Assembly: GCF_016653635.2 (NCBI RefSeq)
Contig: NZ_CP067420.1
Coordinates: 1,371,501-1,435,500 of the forward strand
Direction: 5' to 3'
Origin: Skermanella sp. TT6
Lineage (GTDB): Bacteria > Pseudomonadota > Alphaproteobacteria > Azospirillales > Azospirillaceae
Length of the DNA stretch: 64,000 bases
The notes under the pieces are model-generated. The model was not told where the DNA came from. It searched no databases and saw only the letters and a program-made list of their open reading frames with translations. The stretch's first letter is position 1. Each line of letters opens with the position of its first letter. The position numbers were made by a program, and so were the translations under genes. Of the stretch, positions 9,851-18,737 are shown in pieces.

Positions 9851-9954
9851 CGCCGTAGGTCGGCCTCGGCCGAAGGCCGACGCCGACAGCATGGCCGGAG
9901 CGTTGATGCAGGGCGTCGGCGTTCGCCCTGGCGGGCGAAGGCCGACCTACGGCG
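9851..9954. repeat. Intergenic palindromic repeat with 15-bp terminal inverted arms
   Basis: The gap after glnE contains CGCCGTAGGTCGGCC at 9851-9865 and its exact reverse complement at 9940-9954, enclosing about 74 bp with further GGCCGAAGGCCG-type partial palindromes. The same arm sequence recurs at 25146-25176. Two copies in intergenic positions suggest a REP-like family. The palindromes could also act as mRNA 3' ends for the convergent genes on each side. Confidence 0.7.
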
Positions 9955-9992
9955 AATTGCTCTAAACCATTGTGCGACAACACTGATTCCAG

Positions 9993-12863
9993 TCAGGCGA
10001 ACCAGATCCCGTCGTCGATGTACGGAGCCCGCTGCATCTTGTGCTCGACCGATTCGGAGAAGCCGACCAGCGCCTCGGTCCGCGTCATCCCGGCGTCCAG
10101 GGCGCCGGTCCAGTTCCGCAGGCCGTCCGGATCGCCCTGGCGGTCCAGCACGTTTCGGTACAGAAGGTCGACGAACCCAGCGTTGTCCACCGCGCCGTAG
10201 CGCTGCTGGAACTCGTTCGAGCCGATGAACCCTCCGGCGGCCTCGTGCAGCGTCATGCCGGCCTTGACCGCCGCCGTCCAGCCGACCAGCCCTCCCGCGT
10301 CGGGAAGGCGGTCGAACGCGCTGTCGTAGAGGCGGGCCACCGCCGCGGCCTGGTCGTCGCGCAGCCAGAGTCCCCGCTCGATGACGGGAGCGGTCCGCTG
10401 GACGTTCTCCACCGACTCCGAAAAGCCCACCAGCGCCTCGGCCCGGGTGAGGCCGGCGCCCAGCGAGCCGGTCCAGTTGGTCACGCCCGCCTCCTCGCCC
10501 TCGCGATGCAGGACGTTACGGTAGAGTTGCTCGACGAAGCCCCGGTCTTCCAGCGGACCGTAGCGGAGCCGGAACTCCTCCGACCCGACGAAACCGCCGG
10601 CAGCCTGGGCGAGCGTCAGCGCGCCGGCATCCAGGGCCGCCTTCCACGCGAGCAGGCCGCCCGGGTCCGGCGCACGGTCCAGGGCTGCGCCGTAGAGCCG
10701 GTGGACCTGCGCCGCGGTATCCCCCGTATCGGTCACGTAACGGCCGTCCGTGAAGACCAGATGCTCCACCCCGCGCACGGTATCCACGCCGTCCGGACCC
10801 GATACCCTGACGTCGCCGCCCGTGTCGAAGGTCACGGCATGCTGCCGCCGGGGTCCCGCCCAGATGGCGGTGTCGATGCCCGGACCGCCGTCGATCAGGT
10901 CGCTCCCGGCGCCGCCTTCCAGCCAATCGTCGCCGGTGCCGCCGTAGAGGCGGTCGTCGCCGTCACCGCCGAAGATCCGGTCGTCGCCGCCCTCGCCCCG
11001 GATCAGATCGCTTCCGGCACCGCCGCGCAGCAGGTCCGACCCGGCGCCTCCGGCAAGCGCCAGCCCGACGGGGCCGTCGCCGAAGGAACCGCCGTCGGCG
11101 GCGGCGAAGGCGCTGCCGCGCAAGGCGGCGATGGCCGCCAGCTTCTCCGGGAGGACGGTGCGCCAGTCGTCGGCCAGGATGCCGCCGGTATCGGTGGAGT
11201 TCGGGTTCCACGACCACCACGCCCAGGACAGCCCCGCCGCGGGCTGGCCTGCGTCCGTCACGCCGTCGCCGTCCAGATCCCCGTTCAGCGTCGCCGTGAG
11301 TTTCGACAGCCAGACCAGGTCCTTGGGGTCGTTCAGCCTGGTGCCGAACTCGCCCAGCATCACGGGAGCGATGTTCTGCCGCGCGATGAAGCCCCACTGG
11401 GTGTCGAACAGGCCCTGGAGCTGCGCGGCGTAGTCGTCGGCTTGGAACCAGGGCTGCCGATGGACGGAGTCGGGATAGTCGTGGGGCGAGTAGACGAGCT
11501 TGTTGGCGACCGGCAACTCGACCGGATGGTCGGCGACGCCCTGGAGATTGCCGCCCCACCAGTACCAGCTTCCCTTGTAGCTCTCGATCCCCTCGACCAG
11601 GATAAGCCAGTCGGGATTGACCGCCTGGATCGCCGCGCCGGCCCGCTCGGCCGCCGCCTTCCAGTCGGTGGCGGGATTGCCGTCGCCCCAGGTCGCCTGG
11701 CCGTGCGGTTCGTTGTGCAGGTCGGCGGCGACCACGGTGCTGTTGCCCTTGTAGCGCTGGGCCAGCATCACCCAGTCGTCCATCCACTCCTGGTCGGTAT
11801 GGGCGCCCTCGTACCACAGGCCGTTCTGGTTCGGCCCGTCGCCGGCGGCGCTGCGGTGGTGGTCGAGGATGATGCGCAACCCGATCCGCCCGGCATGCTC
11901 GACGATCCTGTCGATGATGCCGAGGCCGTCGAGCCCGACCAGGTCGGGGTTGAGGGTGCCGTTGATGTTGGCCGGAGCCCTGCCGTCCAGCAGTTCGGAC
12001 GAGAAGGGAAGGCGGATCGCGTTGAAGCCCGCGTCGGCCATCTGCTTCATCATGTCCTGCCAGTTCCGGGCCTGCAGCCCGTCCGGCGAGGCGCGCAGGG
12101 ATTCCAGGCCGAACCAGTTGACGGCGGCCAAGCGGACCGGCGTGCCGGCGGCATCGACGATCTCGTTGCCGCGGGTGGACAGGAAGCCGTCGGCGACCAC
12201 GCCGGGCGCCGCGGGCGACGGGCCGTCGTCGTCATGGATCGTTCCGGTCGCCTGCCAGCGGACCGGGACGGCCCCCTCGGCCAACTTGACCACCAGCCGC
12301 ACCGTCTCGTTCAGTTCCGCCACGGTGTCGCCGATGACGTCGATCCGGACGGTGGCCCTCGTCTCGCCCGGGGCGAAGGTCACGGTGCCGCCGGCGGTCC
12401 GGTAATCGGTCCCGGCGGTGGCGCCGCCCGCGGCCGTTTCCCAGCGCACCGTGACCGGCGTCGCCGACGCCTGCGACAGGCTGAGGTGGAACGTTAGCGG
12501 CGTGGTGCCGGAATCCCCCTCGACCGCGAAGCCGTCGGTCACCGTCAGGTACGGCATCGCGTCCGCCTGCCCGGGAGCGGACGGCAGGAACACCGGTTCC
12601 GCCGGGGTCCCCTGCGCCGTGAAGCCGATGTTGGCGCTCTGGCCGGGCGCCAGCGTCCCGTTCATGCCGACATTGCCGAAGGTGGTCACTCCCGTCGGGG
12701 AGGGCAGCGCGGTGACGTTCCACCAGGACTGGAGGACCCAGGGCGCCGTGAACGACAGGTGCCAGTCGGTCACGGTCTCCGGACCGTCGTTGACCACCAG
12801 GATCTCGGCCGCGAAACCCTGGTCCCAGACATTGCCGAGCTTGAAGACTGTACGGATACCCAT
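9993..12863 (-). CDS. Modular secreted GH5 glucanase (CBM2-like, Calx-beta, GH5, RTX, DUF4214)
   Basis: The 956-residue product has several modules. Residues about 1-95 form a carbohydrate-binding module of the CBM2 type with conserved W34, W42 and W47/W48. A Calx-beta domain spans about 103-213. A glycoside hydrolase family 5 catalytic domain spans about 222-585, with acid/base E385 in LHNEP and nucleophile E505 in LGEFG. RTX nonapeptides of GGxGxDxL type lie at about 603-660. Two DUF4214 units lie at about 712-950. There is no Sec signal peptide; together with the RTX repeats this suggests type I secretion, though no exporter genes are near. The likely substrate is cellulose or another beta-glucan. 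An AAGGGCGAG ribosome site precedes the ATG. Confidence 0.9.
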   Translation of the reverse strand: MGIRTVFKLGNVWDQGFAAEILVVNDGPETVTDWHLSFTAPWVLQSWWNVTALPSPTGVTTFGNVGMNGTLAPGQSANIGFTAQGTPAEPVFLPSAPGQADAMPYLTVTDGFAVEGDSGTTPLTFHLSLSQASATPVTVRWETAAGGATAGTDYRTAGGTVTFAPGETRATVRIDVIGDTVAELNETVRLVVKLAEGAVPVRWQATGTIHDDDGPSPAAPGVVADGFLSTRGNEIVDAAGTPVRLAAVNWFGLESLRASPDGLQARNWQDMMKQMADAGFNAIRLPFSSELLDGRAPANINGTLNPDLVGLDGLGIIDRIVEHAGRIGLRIILDHHRSAAGDGPNQNGLWYEGAHTDQEWMDDWVMLAQRYKGNSTVVAADLHNEPHGQATWGDGNPATDWKAAAERAGAAIQAVNPDWLILVEGIESYKGSWYWWGGNLQGVADHPVELPVANKLVYSPHDYPDSVHRQPWFQADDYAAQLQGLFDTQWGFIARQNIAPVMLGEFGTRLNDPKDLVWLSKLTATLNGDLDGDGVTDAGQPAAGLSWAWWSWNPNSTDTGGILADDWRTVLPEKLAAIAALRGSAFAAADGGSFGDGPVGLALAGGAGSDLLRGGAGSDLIRGEGGDDRIFGGDGDDRLYGGTGDDWLEGGAGSDLIDGGPGIDTAIWAGPRRQHAVTFDTGGDVRVSGPDGVDTVRGVEHLVFTDGRYVTDTGDTAAQVHRLYGAALDRAPDPGGLLAWKAALDAGALTLAQAAGGFVGSEEFRLRYGPLEDRGFVEQLYRNVLHREGEEAGVTNWTGSLGAGLTRAEALVGFSESVENVQRTAPVIERGLWLRDDQAAAVARLYDSAFDRLPDAGGLVGWTAAVKAGMTLHEAAGGFIGSNEFQQRYGAVDNAGFVDLLYRNVLDRQGDPDGLRNWTGALDAGMTRTEALVGFSESVEHKMQRAPYIDDGIWFA

Positions 12864-12930
12864 GGAACTCGCCCTTGATCATCTGTCGGAGCAAGGACGA
12901 TTGATAGTGGGATTCGAGACGAAATTAGCC

Positions 12931-12940
12931 CTTTATAAAG
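12931..12940. promoter_or_regulatory. Palindrome CTTTATAAAG in the divergent promoter region
   Basis: The 198-bp gap between the GH5 gene and the divergent unknown gene at 13062 contains this perfect 10-bp palindrome within an AT-rich island that stands out from the surrounding GC-rich sequence. It sits 68 bp upstream of the GH5 start. It could be part of a promoter or a small operator; nothing identifies the regulator. Confidence 0.25.
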
Positions 12941-13061
12941 AGTTGGGCCGTGCCGCATGCGCGCCACCCCGATGGCTGCGCCATTTTTTCTAGCGCGTTC
13001 GATAGGGGTAATATGCGACACTCGCCGCGCGGATTGCTGCGGGTAAGGGTGGAAGATCGGC

Positions 13062-14435
13062 ATGGACGTCGCCGGGTTCAGGTTCGCGGTCGAGACGCTG
13101 GAGAGAGGCAGGTGGTCGGTCCTGTGCCTGATGGCCGACGACATCGCCGCCGCGCGCATGGCCTATTCGCTGATGACGCTGTACCCGTTCGACGGCGTGC
13201 GGCTCGCGCTGTTCGACCCCGCGCTGGACGACAGGCCCGAGCGGGTGATCTGGGAGCATTTGAAGGCGACCGGGGAGGAAGGGCATGACGCGATCAATGC
13301 CGACGATGTCCTCGACCTGACCCCGCTGCCGGAAGGGCATTTCCCGCACGACGACGGCGGCGAGGAGGGGCCGCGCTCCTTCCGCCTGGGGTCGGAACCG
13401 GAAATCGACGATCCGGGAGCGGTCGCCAGGCACAGGCTTTCCCGCGGCAGGTCCGCGGCGGCCCCGAAAGCGGCGTCCCGCCTCTGGCCTCCCGGCCGGC
13501 GGCTAGCCGGCAGGGCGATCGGCGCCGGGCTCGTGATTTCCGGAATTTTCGGTGCCGCCTTGCTGAACCTGCCCGAACGGCCGTCGCCGCGTCCGCCGGA
13601 ACAGCCCCTGCGTCTCGCCGACCTGGGACCGGCACGGCCAGAGGCTTCCGCGCCCCCGGTTCTGTCTCCGGCTCCGGTTCCGGTGGAGCCCGCCGCCGCC
13701 GACCCCGCCCCTGCGGAGCCGGCTTCCGGCGCGTCCCCGATCCTGGGCAAATGGGCGAAGGACACGCAGGCCTGCGCCAACGACTTTCTGATCTTCCGGC
13801 CGGACAGCAGCATCCTGGTCGATGCGCGGCTGGCGCTCGCCTCGGGCGGGCCGGTCTTCTACGGCACGGAGGGAGTGGACATCACTGTCTTCGACGAGAC
13901 CTCGGAATCGCGCTACCGCGCGCTGGCCCCGGACCGGCTCCGGCAGGTCTCCTATTTCAGCAGCCGGACCGGCCTGCACGAGGGCGGGCCGACGCTGGTG
14001 CGCTGTCCCGACGCCGAGCCGCCGCCAGGGGTGGAATGGGCGCCGGACCCGATCGACCGCGCGACCGCGCTGTCACGGCTCGACGAGGCCCGGTCCCGTT
14101 TCGAGGCCGCCCGCGCGGTGGCGGGAACGCCGTCCGTCCCGGCCCCCCTGCGCGGGCGCTGGGGCGCGCGGTGCGACATCGGCTACCTTCAATGGGAAGA
14201 CGGCGTCCAGACCTCCTGGAGCACGTTCGGCGGCGACGAGAAGCGCGCGATTTCGGCCTACAAGGAGTTGGGCACCCGCTTCACCATCGTGTTCGAGGGC
14301 GGCTATACCCAGTTCTACGACCTCGTCGCCGACGACCAGATCGTGCTGGCCGGCATCGGTGCCCAGGGGGTCATGACCGACCCGGCGCCGCCGCCCTGGA
14401 CCGGACGGCGCTGCCCGCTCCCGGCGCAGTCCTGA
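13062..14435 (+). CDS. Unknown single-pass membrane protein with two C-terminal lipocalin-like stretches
   Basis: I do not recognise a named family. The 457-residue product has a cytoplasmic N-terminal part (1-148) starting with FRFAVETLERGRWSV, then acidic linker sequence, and one membrane segment at about 150-170. A proline/alanine-rich spacer and a likely periplasmic C-terminal half follow. The C-terminal half holds two regions of the form L.G.W..(D/R)...C (around ILGKWAKDTQAC and LRGRWGARCD), which look like duplicated small beta domains. A GTGGAAG ribosome site lies before the ATG. The gene ends one base from the convergent pqqE stop. Function cannot be inferred. Confidence 0.75.
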   Translation: MDVAGFRFAVETLERGRWSVLCLMADDIAAARMAYSLMTLYPFDGVRLALFDPALDDRPERVIWEHLKATGEEGHDAINADDVLDLTPLPEGHFPHDDGGEEGPRSFRLGSEPEIDDPGAVARHRLSRGRSAAAPKAASRLWPPGRRLAGRAIGAGLVISGIFGAALLNLPERPSPRPPEQPLRLADLGPARPEASAPPVLSPAPVPVEPAAADPAPAEPASGASPILGKWAKDTQACANDFLIFRPDSSILVDARLALASGGPVFYGTEGVDITVFDETSESRYRALAPDRLRQVSYFSSRTGLHEGGPTLVRCPDAEPPPGVEWAPDPIDRATALSRLDEARSRFEAARAVAGTPSVPAPLRGRWGARCDIGYLQWEDGVQTSWSTFGGDEKRAISAYKELGTRFTIVFEGGYTQFYDLVADDQIVLAGIGAQGVMTDPAPPPWTGRRCPLPAQS

Positions 14436-14436
14436 C

Positions 14437-15570
14437 TCACGCCCCGCCGATGCGGCGATAGACGAAGGGCGGGGGCGCCGCGCCCGCTTCCCGTTCCGCC
14501 AGGGCGAAGATCTCGTCATGGAACGGCGACAGCCCGCAGGCCGGATCGACCGCGTCGGCCTTGCCGGTCAGCGCGAAGGCCTGGCAGCGGCAGCCGCCCC
14601 AGTCGATCTCCCGGCGGTCGCAGGTCCGGCAGGTCTCCGGCATCCAGTCGGTGCCGCGATAAGCCTGGAACGCGGCGGAGTTCCGCCAGATCTCCCCCAG
14701 CGGATGGTCCTGGACGCGGTCGAATTCCAGCCCGGTGATGCTCTCGGCCGCGTGGCAGGGCAGCACCTTGCCGGCCGGCGAGACGTTGAGGAACTGGCGG
14801 CCCCAGCCGCCCATGCAGGATTTCGGGCGCTTGGCGTAATAGTCCGGGACGACATAGTCGATCATCAGCCGGCCCTTCAACCGCTCCCGCGCCGCGGTCA
14901 CCACCTCCGTCGCCCGGTCGAGCTGTTCGCGGGTCGGCAGCAGCGCCGCCCGGTTCTTCAGCGCCCAGCCATAGTACTGGACATGGGCGACCTCCAGCCG
15001 CTCGGCCCCCAGGTCCAGGGCGAGCTGGATCATCTCCTCCAGCCGGCCGAGATTGTGCCGGTGGACGACCGCGTTGACTGTCAGCGGCAGGTCCGCCTCG
15101 CGGATCAGGCGCGCGACCTCCAGCTTGCGGGCCTGGGCGCCCGCGAAATTGCCGATCCGCTCGGCGCTCTCGATATCGGTGTCCTGGAAGCTGAGCTGCA
15201 CATGGTCCAGCCCGGCGTCGTACAGTTCCTTCAGCCGGGCGGCGTCGAGCAGCACGCCCGAGGTGATCAGGTTGGTGTAGCAGCCCAGCTTGGCCGCGTG
15301 CCGGATCAGTTCCGCCAGGTCCTTGCGCACGGTCGGCTCGCCGCCGGAGAAATGGACCTGAAGGATGCCCAGCTCGGCCGCCTCCGTCAGCACCCGCTTC
15401 CAGGTCGCCGTGTCCAACTCCGCGCCGGAGCGTTCCAGCTCCACCGGGTTGGAGCAGTAGGGGCATTGCAGCGGGCAGCGGTGGGTCAGCTCGGCCAGCA
15501 GCGCCAGCGGCGGGGCCGGAGCGGCCTTTGCGGCCCTGTCCTTCGCGGGTGACGGCGAGAGGGCGTTCAT
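14437..15570 (-). CDS. pqqE: PQQ biosynthesis radical SAM protein PqqE
   Basis: PqqE makes the carbon-carbon bond between Glu and Tyr of the PqqA peptide, using S-adenosylmethionine, with PqqD as peptide chaperone. The 377-residue protein has the radical SAM cluster motif C32-x3-C36-x2-C39 and a C-terminal SPASM-type cysteine region that includes CMGGWG, CRTCDRR and CRC. The ATG at 15570 overlaps the pqqD stop in an ATGA arrangement. Longer upstream frame is not plausible because it would overlap pqqD and pqqC. This is the last gene of the operon. Confidence 0.96.
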   Translation of the reverse strand: MNALSPSPAKDRAAKAAPAPPLALLAELTHRCPLQCPYCSNPVELERSGAELDTATWKRVLTEAAELGILQVHFSGGEPTVRKDLAELIRHAAKLGCYTNLITSGVLLDAARLKELYDAGLDHVQLSFQDTDIESAERIGNFAGAQARKLEVARLIREADLPLTVNAVVHRHNLGRLEEMIQLALDLGAERLEVAHVQYYGWALKNRAALLPTREQLDRATEVVTAARERLKGRLMIDYVVPDYYAKRPKSCMGGWGRQFLNVSPAGKVLPCHAAESITGLEFDRVQDHPLGEIWRNSAAFQAYRGTDWMPETCRTCDRREIDWGGCRCQAFALTGKADAVDPACGLSPFHDEIFALAEREAGAAPPPFVYRRIGGA

Positions 15571-15845
15571 GTCGTGATGATCCCCTTGTCGGCCAGATCC
15601 TGGAGCATGGCGACAACGTCGGCGGCGACCACGTCGCGTTCCGCCTCGAAGGTCCTCGCCAAGTCGTCGATGATGTCCTTCAAGGTGGTATCCCCGTCGC
15701 AGCGTTTCAGGACCTCGACCGCGATTTCGTCGGGCATGAAGACTTTTTCCGGGGCCAGGACGACCCAGGCCTCGCGGGCCTGGTCGAACCGGAACTTCAC
15801 GTGCCGCGGCAGCCGCGGCACGTTTTCCTCGGTGATCGTCGCCAT
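15567..15845 (-). CDS. pqqD: PqqD peptide chaperone
   Basis: PqqD binds the PqqA precursor and delivers it to PqqE. The 92-residue length and the RRE-type (RiPP recognition element) winged fold fit. Conserved family features visible are [13 protein letters not shown] near the N-terminus, [10 protein letters not shown], and the final YL-type helix [15 protein letters not shown]. Its stop overlaps the pqqE start by four bases, and pqqC ends three bases upstream. Confidence 0.95.
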   Translation of the reverse strand: MATITEENVPRLPRHVKFRFDQAREAWVVLAPEKVFMPDEIAVEVLKRCDGDTTLKDIIDDLARTFEAERDVVAADVVAMLQDLADKGIITT

Positions 15846-15848
15846 GGC

Positions 15849-16583
15849 TCAGCGCCGCTCGGGCACGAGGGCGCCCGGGGGGATGTGGCCGGGGGAGACA
15901 TAGGCGTGGTAGAGCGCGTCCAGCTGGGCCCACAGCACGTCGCACTTGAACTCCAGCGCCGCCAGCACCGCCTGCTGCTGGTCGGGGCGGCGGGCTTCCC
16001 GCTTGACGTAGGCCAGCGCGAAGTCGGCGTCGCGCGGCGCCTCGGTCAGGCGGTTGTTGAAGTAGGCCAACGTTTCCTTGCTGACGAAATCATAGTTCGC
16101 CAGCATGCCGGAGACCCGGTTCTGGATGATGCCGGGCGAGAACAGCTCGGTCAGCGACGAGGCGACCGCCTCCAGCACCGTCCGGTCGCGCACGAAATGG
16201 ACATAGGCTTCCACCGCGAACTTGGTCGCGGGCAGGATGCCGGCGCAGCTCTCCACATAGGCGGTGTCGAGCTTCAGCCCCTCCGTCAGTTTCAGCCAGC
16301 GGGCGATGCCCCCTTCGCCGGGCTGGGTGCCGTCATGGTCGATGATGCGCTGGCGCCAGGCCCGCCGGTCCTCGACGCTGGTCAGCCGGGACAGCACGAC
16401 CGAGTCCTTGATCGGGATGTTGCACTGGTAATAATAGCGGTTCAGCGCCCAGGCCTGCACCTGGCCGAAATCCAGCTTGCCGGTGTGCAGCAGCTGGTGG
16501 AACGGGTGGAGGCTATGATAGCGCGCGGCGCCGATGGCGCGGAGGCGTTCTTCGAGCTGGTCCTGGCTCAGCAGTTCGGTCAT
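15849..16583 (-). CDS. pqqC: Pyrroloquinoline-quinone synthase PqqC
   Basis: PqqC carries out the last step of PQQ formation, a cofactor-free ring closure and eight-electron oxidation using oxygen. The 244-residue protein shows the family's N-terminal YHSLHPFH, the NRYYYQ stretch, and the central [14 protein letters not shown] segment. The start overlaps the pqqB stop by four bases (ATGA), which implies translational coupling. Confidence 0.96.
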   Translation of the reverse strand: MTELLSQDQLEERLRAIGAARYHSLHPFHQLLHTGKLDFGQVQAWALNRYYYQCNIPIKDSVVLSRLTSVEDRRAWRQRIIDHDGTQPGEGGIARWLKLTEGLKLDTAYVESCAGILPATKFAVEAYVHFVRDRTVLEAVASSLTELFSPGIIQNRVSGMLANYDFVSKETLAYFNNRLTEAPRDADFALAYVKREARRPDQQQAVLAALEFKCDVLWAQLDALYHAYVSPGHIPPGALVPERR

Positions 16584-17494
16584 GGCGAAACTTCCCGTCC
16601 GTCTTCCCCCACTTCCCAGCCGGCCTCTTCGACGGCGGCGCGTTCCGGGCTGTCATCCAGCAGGATGGGGTTGGTGTTGTTGATGTGGATGAAGATCTTG
16701 CGCCGGATGCCGAGGTCGGCGAAGGCGGCCAGCGACCCGTCGGGGCCGGACACGCTCATGTGGCCCATGCGGCGGCCGGTCTTGCTGCCGACGCCGTTCA
16801 GGACCATCTCGTCGTCCCGCCACAGGGTCCCGTCGAACAGCAGCAGGTCGGCCCCGCGCAGGCGGTCGGCCAATGCCGGGGTCAGCTTCGCACAGCCGGG
16901 AATGTAGAAGAAGCTCCTGCCGCCGCCGCTGATGCGGAGGCCGACGGTGTCCTCCGTCTCGCCGTCCAGCACGGGGGCGGCGTCCTCCAGGTAGAGCGCC
17001 ACCTTGCCCGGCACGGCGAACATCTCGACGCGGATGCCGCTGGGGCCGTCGGGGCCCACCAGCTCGACCGGATCGTTCAGCGCCAGGGTGCGGCGCTCGA
17101 CGAGGTCCGGGTTGAGGACCTGGAAGATGCTGTTGGCGGCCAGCACCGCATGGATGCGCGAGGTCGCGTAGAGCGACAGCGGCTGGCTTTCGCGGAGGTT
17201 TATCAGTCCCGCGATATGGTCCACGTCGCCGTTGGTCAGGACGACGCCGGCGATCGGGCTGTGCCGCTTGCCGTGACGCGGGTGGAGCAGGGGAGTGCTC
17301 AGGATCTGCTGGCGCAGGTCGGGCGATGCGTTCAGCAGGAACCAGCGCTCGCCGTCGGCGCTGATCGCGAGCGACGACTGGGTCCGGGGCTTGGCCGCCG
17401 GATCACCGGTGCGGGCGCGCCGGCAAGTGTCGCAATTGCAGTTCCATTGAGGGTAGCCACCGCCGGCGGCCGAGCCCAGCACAACTATCTTCAC
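16580..17494 (-). CDS. pqqB: PQQ biosynthesis protein PqqB, metallo-beta-lactamase fold
   Basis: PqqB is a metallo-hydrolase-fold enzyme needed for PQQ production; it is reported to hydroxylate the Glu-Tyr intermediate. The 304-residue product begins at a GTG (17494) with the diagnostic VVLGSAAGGGYPQWNC segment and a CxCxxC-like group near residue 20. The altered metal motif TNGDVDHIAGL replaces the usual HxHxDH, as in other PqqB proteins. It lies 40 bp downstream of pqqA. Confidence 0.96.
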   Translation of the reverse strand: MKIVVLGSAAGGGYPQWNCNCDTCRRARTGDPAAKPRTQSSLAISADGERWFLLNASPDLRQQILSTPLLHPRHGKRHSPIAGVVLTNGDVDHIAGLINLRESQPLSLYATSRIHAVLAANSIFQVLNPDLVERRTLALNDPVELVGPDGPSGIRVEMFAVPGKVALYLEDAAPVLDGETEDTVGLRISGGGRSFFYIPGCAKLTPALADRLRGADLLLFDGTLWRDDEMVLNGVGSKTGRRMGHMSVSGPDGSLAAFADLGIRRKIFIHINNTNPILLDDSPERAAVEEAGWEVGEDGREVSP

Positions 17495-17534
17495 GGCCGT
17501 ATCCAGTCTTCAACCGCAGGCGGGGGCGGATAGC

Positions 17535-17612
17535 TTAGATCTCAGCGCAGGCGTAGCAGTTGATTTCCATGCCGACGGCGATCTCGACGATGCGGGGGGT
17601 CTTCCACTTCAT
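17535..17612 (-). CDS. pqqA: PqqA precursor peptide, 25 residues
   Basis: This short frame starts at ATG 17612 and ends at TAA 17537-17535. It encodes 25 residues with the PqqA hallmark E16-I-N-C-Y20, the Glu and Tyr that are fused to make PQQ. The N-terminus MKWKTPRIVEI is also typical. A strong GGAGAGG ribosome site lies eight or so bases upstream. It is the first gene of pqqABCDE and is followed closely by pqqB. It is too short for most gene callers. Confidence 0.96.
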   Translation of the reverse strand: MKWKTPRIVEIAVGMEINCYACAEI

Positions 17613-17679
17613 AGCGTGATCCTCTCCAGGTTGATGTTACGAGCAGCACTCGCCTCACCTTTTCGCGGTAAGGAACTCC

Positions 17680-17707
17680 ATAATAGCGTTCCGGACGAGA
17701 CTGTAAC
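17680..17707 (-). promoter_or_regulatory. Candidate promoter of pqqABCDE
   Basis: On the minus strand a -10-like TATTAT (17685-17680) lies 16 bp after GTTACA (17707-17702). It sits about 68 bp before the pqqA start, inside the 108-bp gap that separates the PAP2 gene from pqqA. The match to sigma-70 consensus is fair for the -10 and weak for the -35. Confidence 0.45.
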
Positions 17708-17720
17708 GCTGTACTTTGGT

Positions 17721-18698
17721 CTAAGTGCCGATCAGGTCAAGGGGAGGCCCCCGATCGGATCCCCGATCGGGGCCATGACCATTCGGGGTTCGCCTGCCGT
17801 CGCGCCGGGCCGTGCGCCACTCCGTCACCGTCACGGCGACCGCCAGCCAGAAGCCGCCGACCAGATAGCCGCTGGCGACGTCGCTGAGGAAGTGGACGCT
17901 CAGGTAGATCCGGCTGAAGCCGATCAGCATGATCGCGACGGCTCCCCAGAACAGCACCTCGAAGCGGGCGCGCGGCTGGGTCTGGATGGTGCGCCAGACG
18001 CTGTAGGCGATGAAGCCGTAGACAGAGATGGCGGCGGTGGCGTGGCCGCTGGGGAAGGCGGGGCTGTGCTCGTCCAGCAGGTCCCAGGCGCCCGGCCGCT
18101 CGCGCGCGATCACGTATTTGGCGGTCCAGGTCGTCACCTGCGCCCCGATCAGGCAGATCCAGAACGGGACGACCAGATGGCCGCGGCTGCTGCTCCACCA
18201 CAGCAGGGAGGCGACCAGCCCGACGATGGTGATGGTCGGCCCCTGGCCCCACAGGGTCAGCCAGACCATGGCCCCGATGAAGGGCTCGACCCGGTGGGCG
18301 TCGAACCAGCGGTCCACGGCGTTGTCCAGCGCCACCAGGTCCTCGGCCTCGTGCAGTTCCTGCACCATCCCGCCGAACAGGGCCACCAGATAGACCGTGA
18401 AGATCACCATCAGGGTCAGGGGCAGCCCGGTGAACGGGCGGGTGCTCAACCGCGCCTTGAGGAACCGGAACGTTTGCGGGAAACGGCTTTCGAACAGCGC
18501 CACCACCGGCCGGTCCCGTACCCAATGCCGCGACATCCTGACCGGCCCCTGGAGGCGCTCCGCTCCCCGACCGACCAGCCACAGCAGTCCGCGCGCCAGC
18601 CCGTAGAGGATTGCCAGCCCGGCGGCCAGGAGCGCCACCGCGAGCAGTAGATTCAAGGTGGAAATGGCGGACCTCCCGACGCTGACCAGATGTCGCAT
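17721..18698 (-). CDS. PAP2-family membrane phosphatase
   Basis: The 325-residue product has several hydrophobic segments and the three PAP2 motifs: KYVIARERP, PSGHA, and SRIYLSVHFLSD. Such enzymes remove phosphate from lipid phosphates (phosphatidate, undecaprenyl pyrophosphate or phosphatidylglycerol phosphate). The N-terminal 130 residues add an extra membrane hairpin and a loop not needed for catalysis. ATG 18698 is chosen over the TTG three bases upstream. It lies 39 bp behind the PEPC-like gene on the same strand, so the two are probably co-transcribed. Confidence 0.85.
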   Translation of the reverse strand: MRHLVSVGRSAISTLNLLLAVALLAAGLAILYGLARGLLWLVGRGAERLQGPVRMSRHWVRDRPVVALFESRFPQTFRFLKARLSTRPFTGLPLTLMVIFTVYLVALFGGMVQELHEAEDLVALDNAVDRWFDAHRVEPFIGAMVWLTLWGQGPTITIVGLVASLLWWSSSRGHLVVPFWICLIGAQVTTWTAKYVIARERPGAWDLLDEHSPAFPSGHATAAISVYGFIAYSVWRTIQTQPRARFEVLFWGAVAIMLIGFSRIYLSVHFLSDVASGYLVGGFWLAVAVTVTEWRTARRDGRRTPNGHGPDRGSDRGPPLDLIGT

Positions 18699-18737
18699 CA
18701 ACGCCGGGGGACCGGCGAAGTTGCCGGCCGGATCGCG

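Noticed and set aside
10041-12497. Plus-strand frame opposite the GH5 gene
   Set aside because: It lacks any domain and is explained by codon bias of the minus-strand gene.
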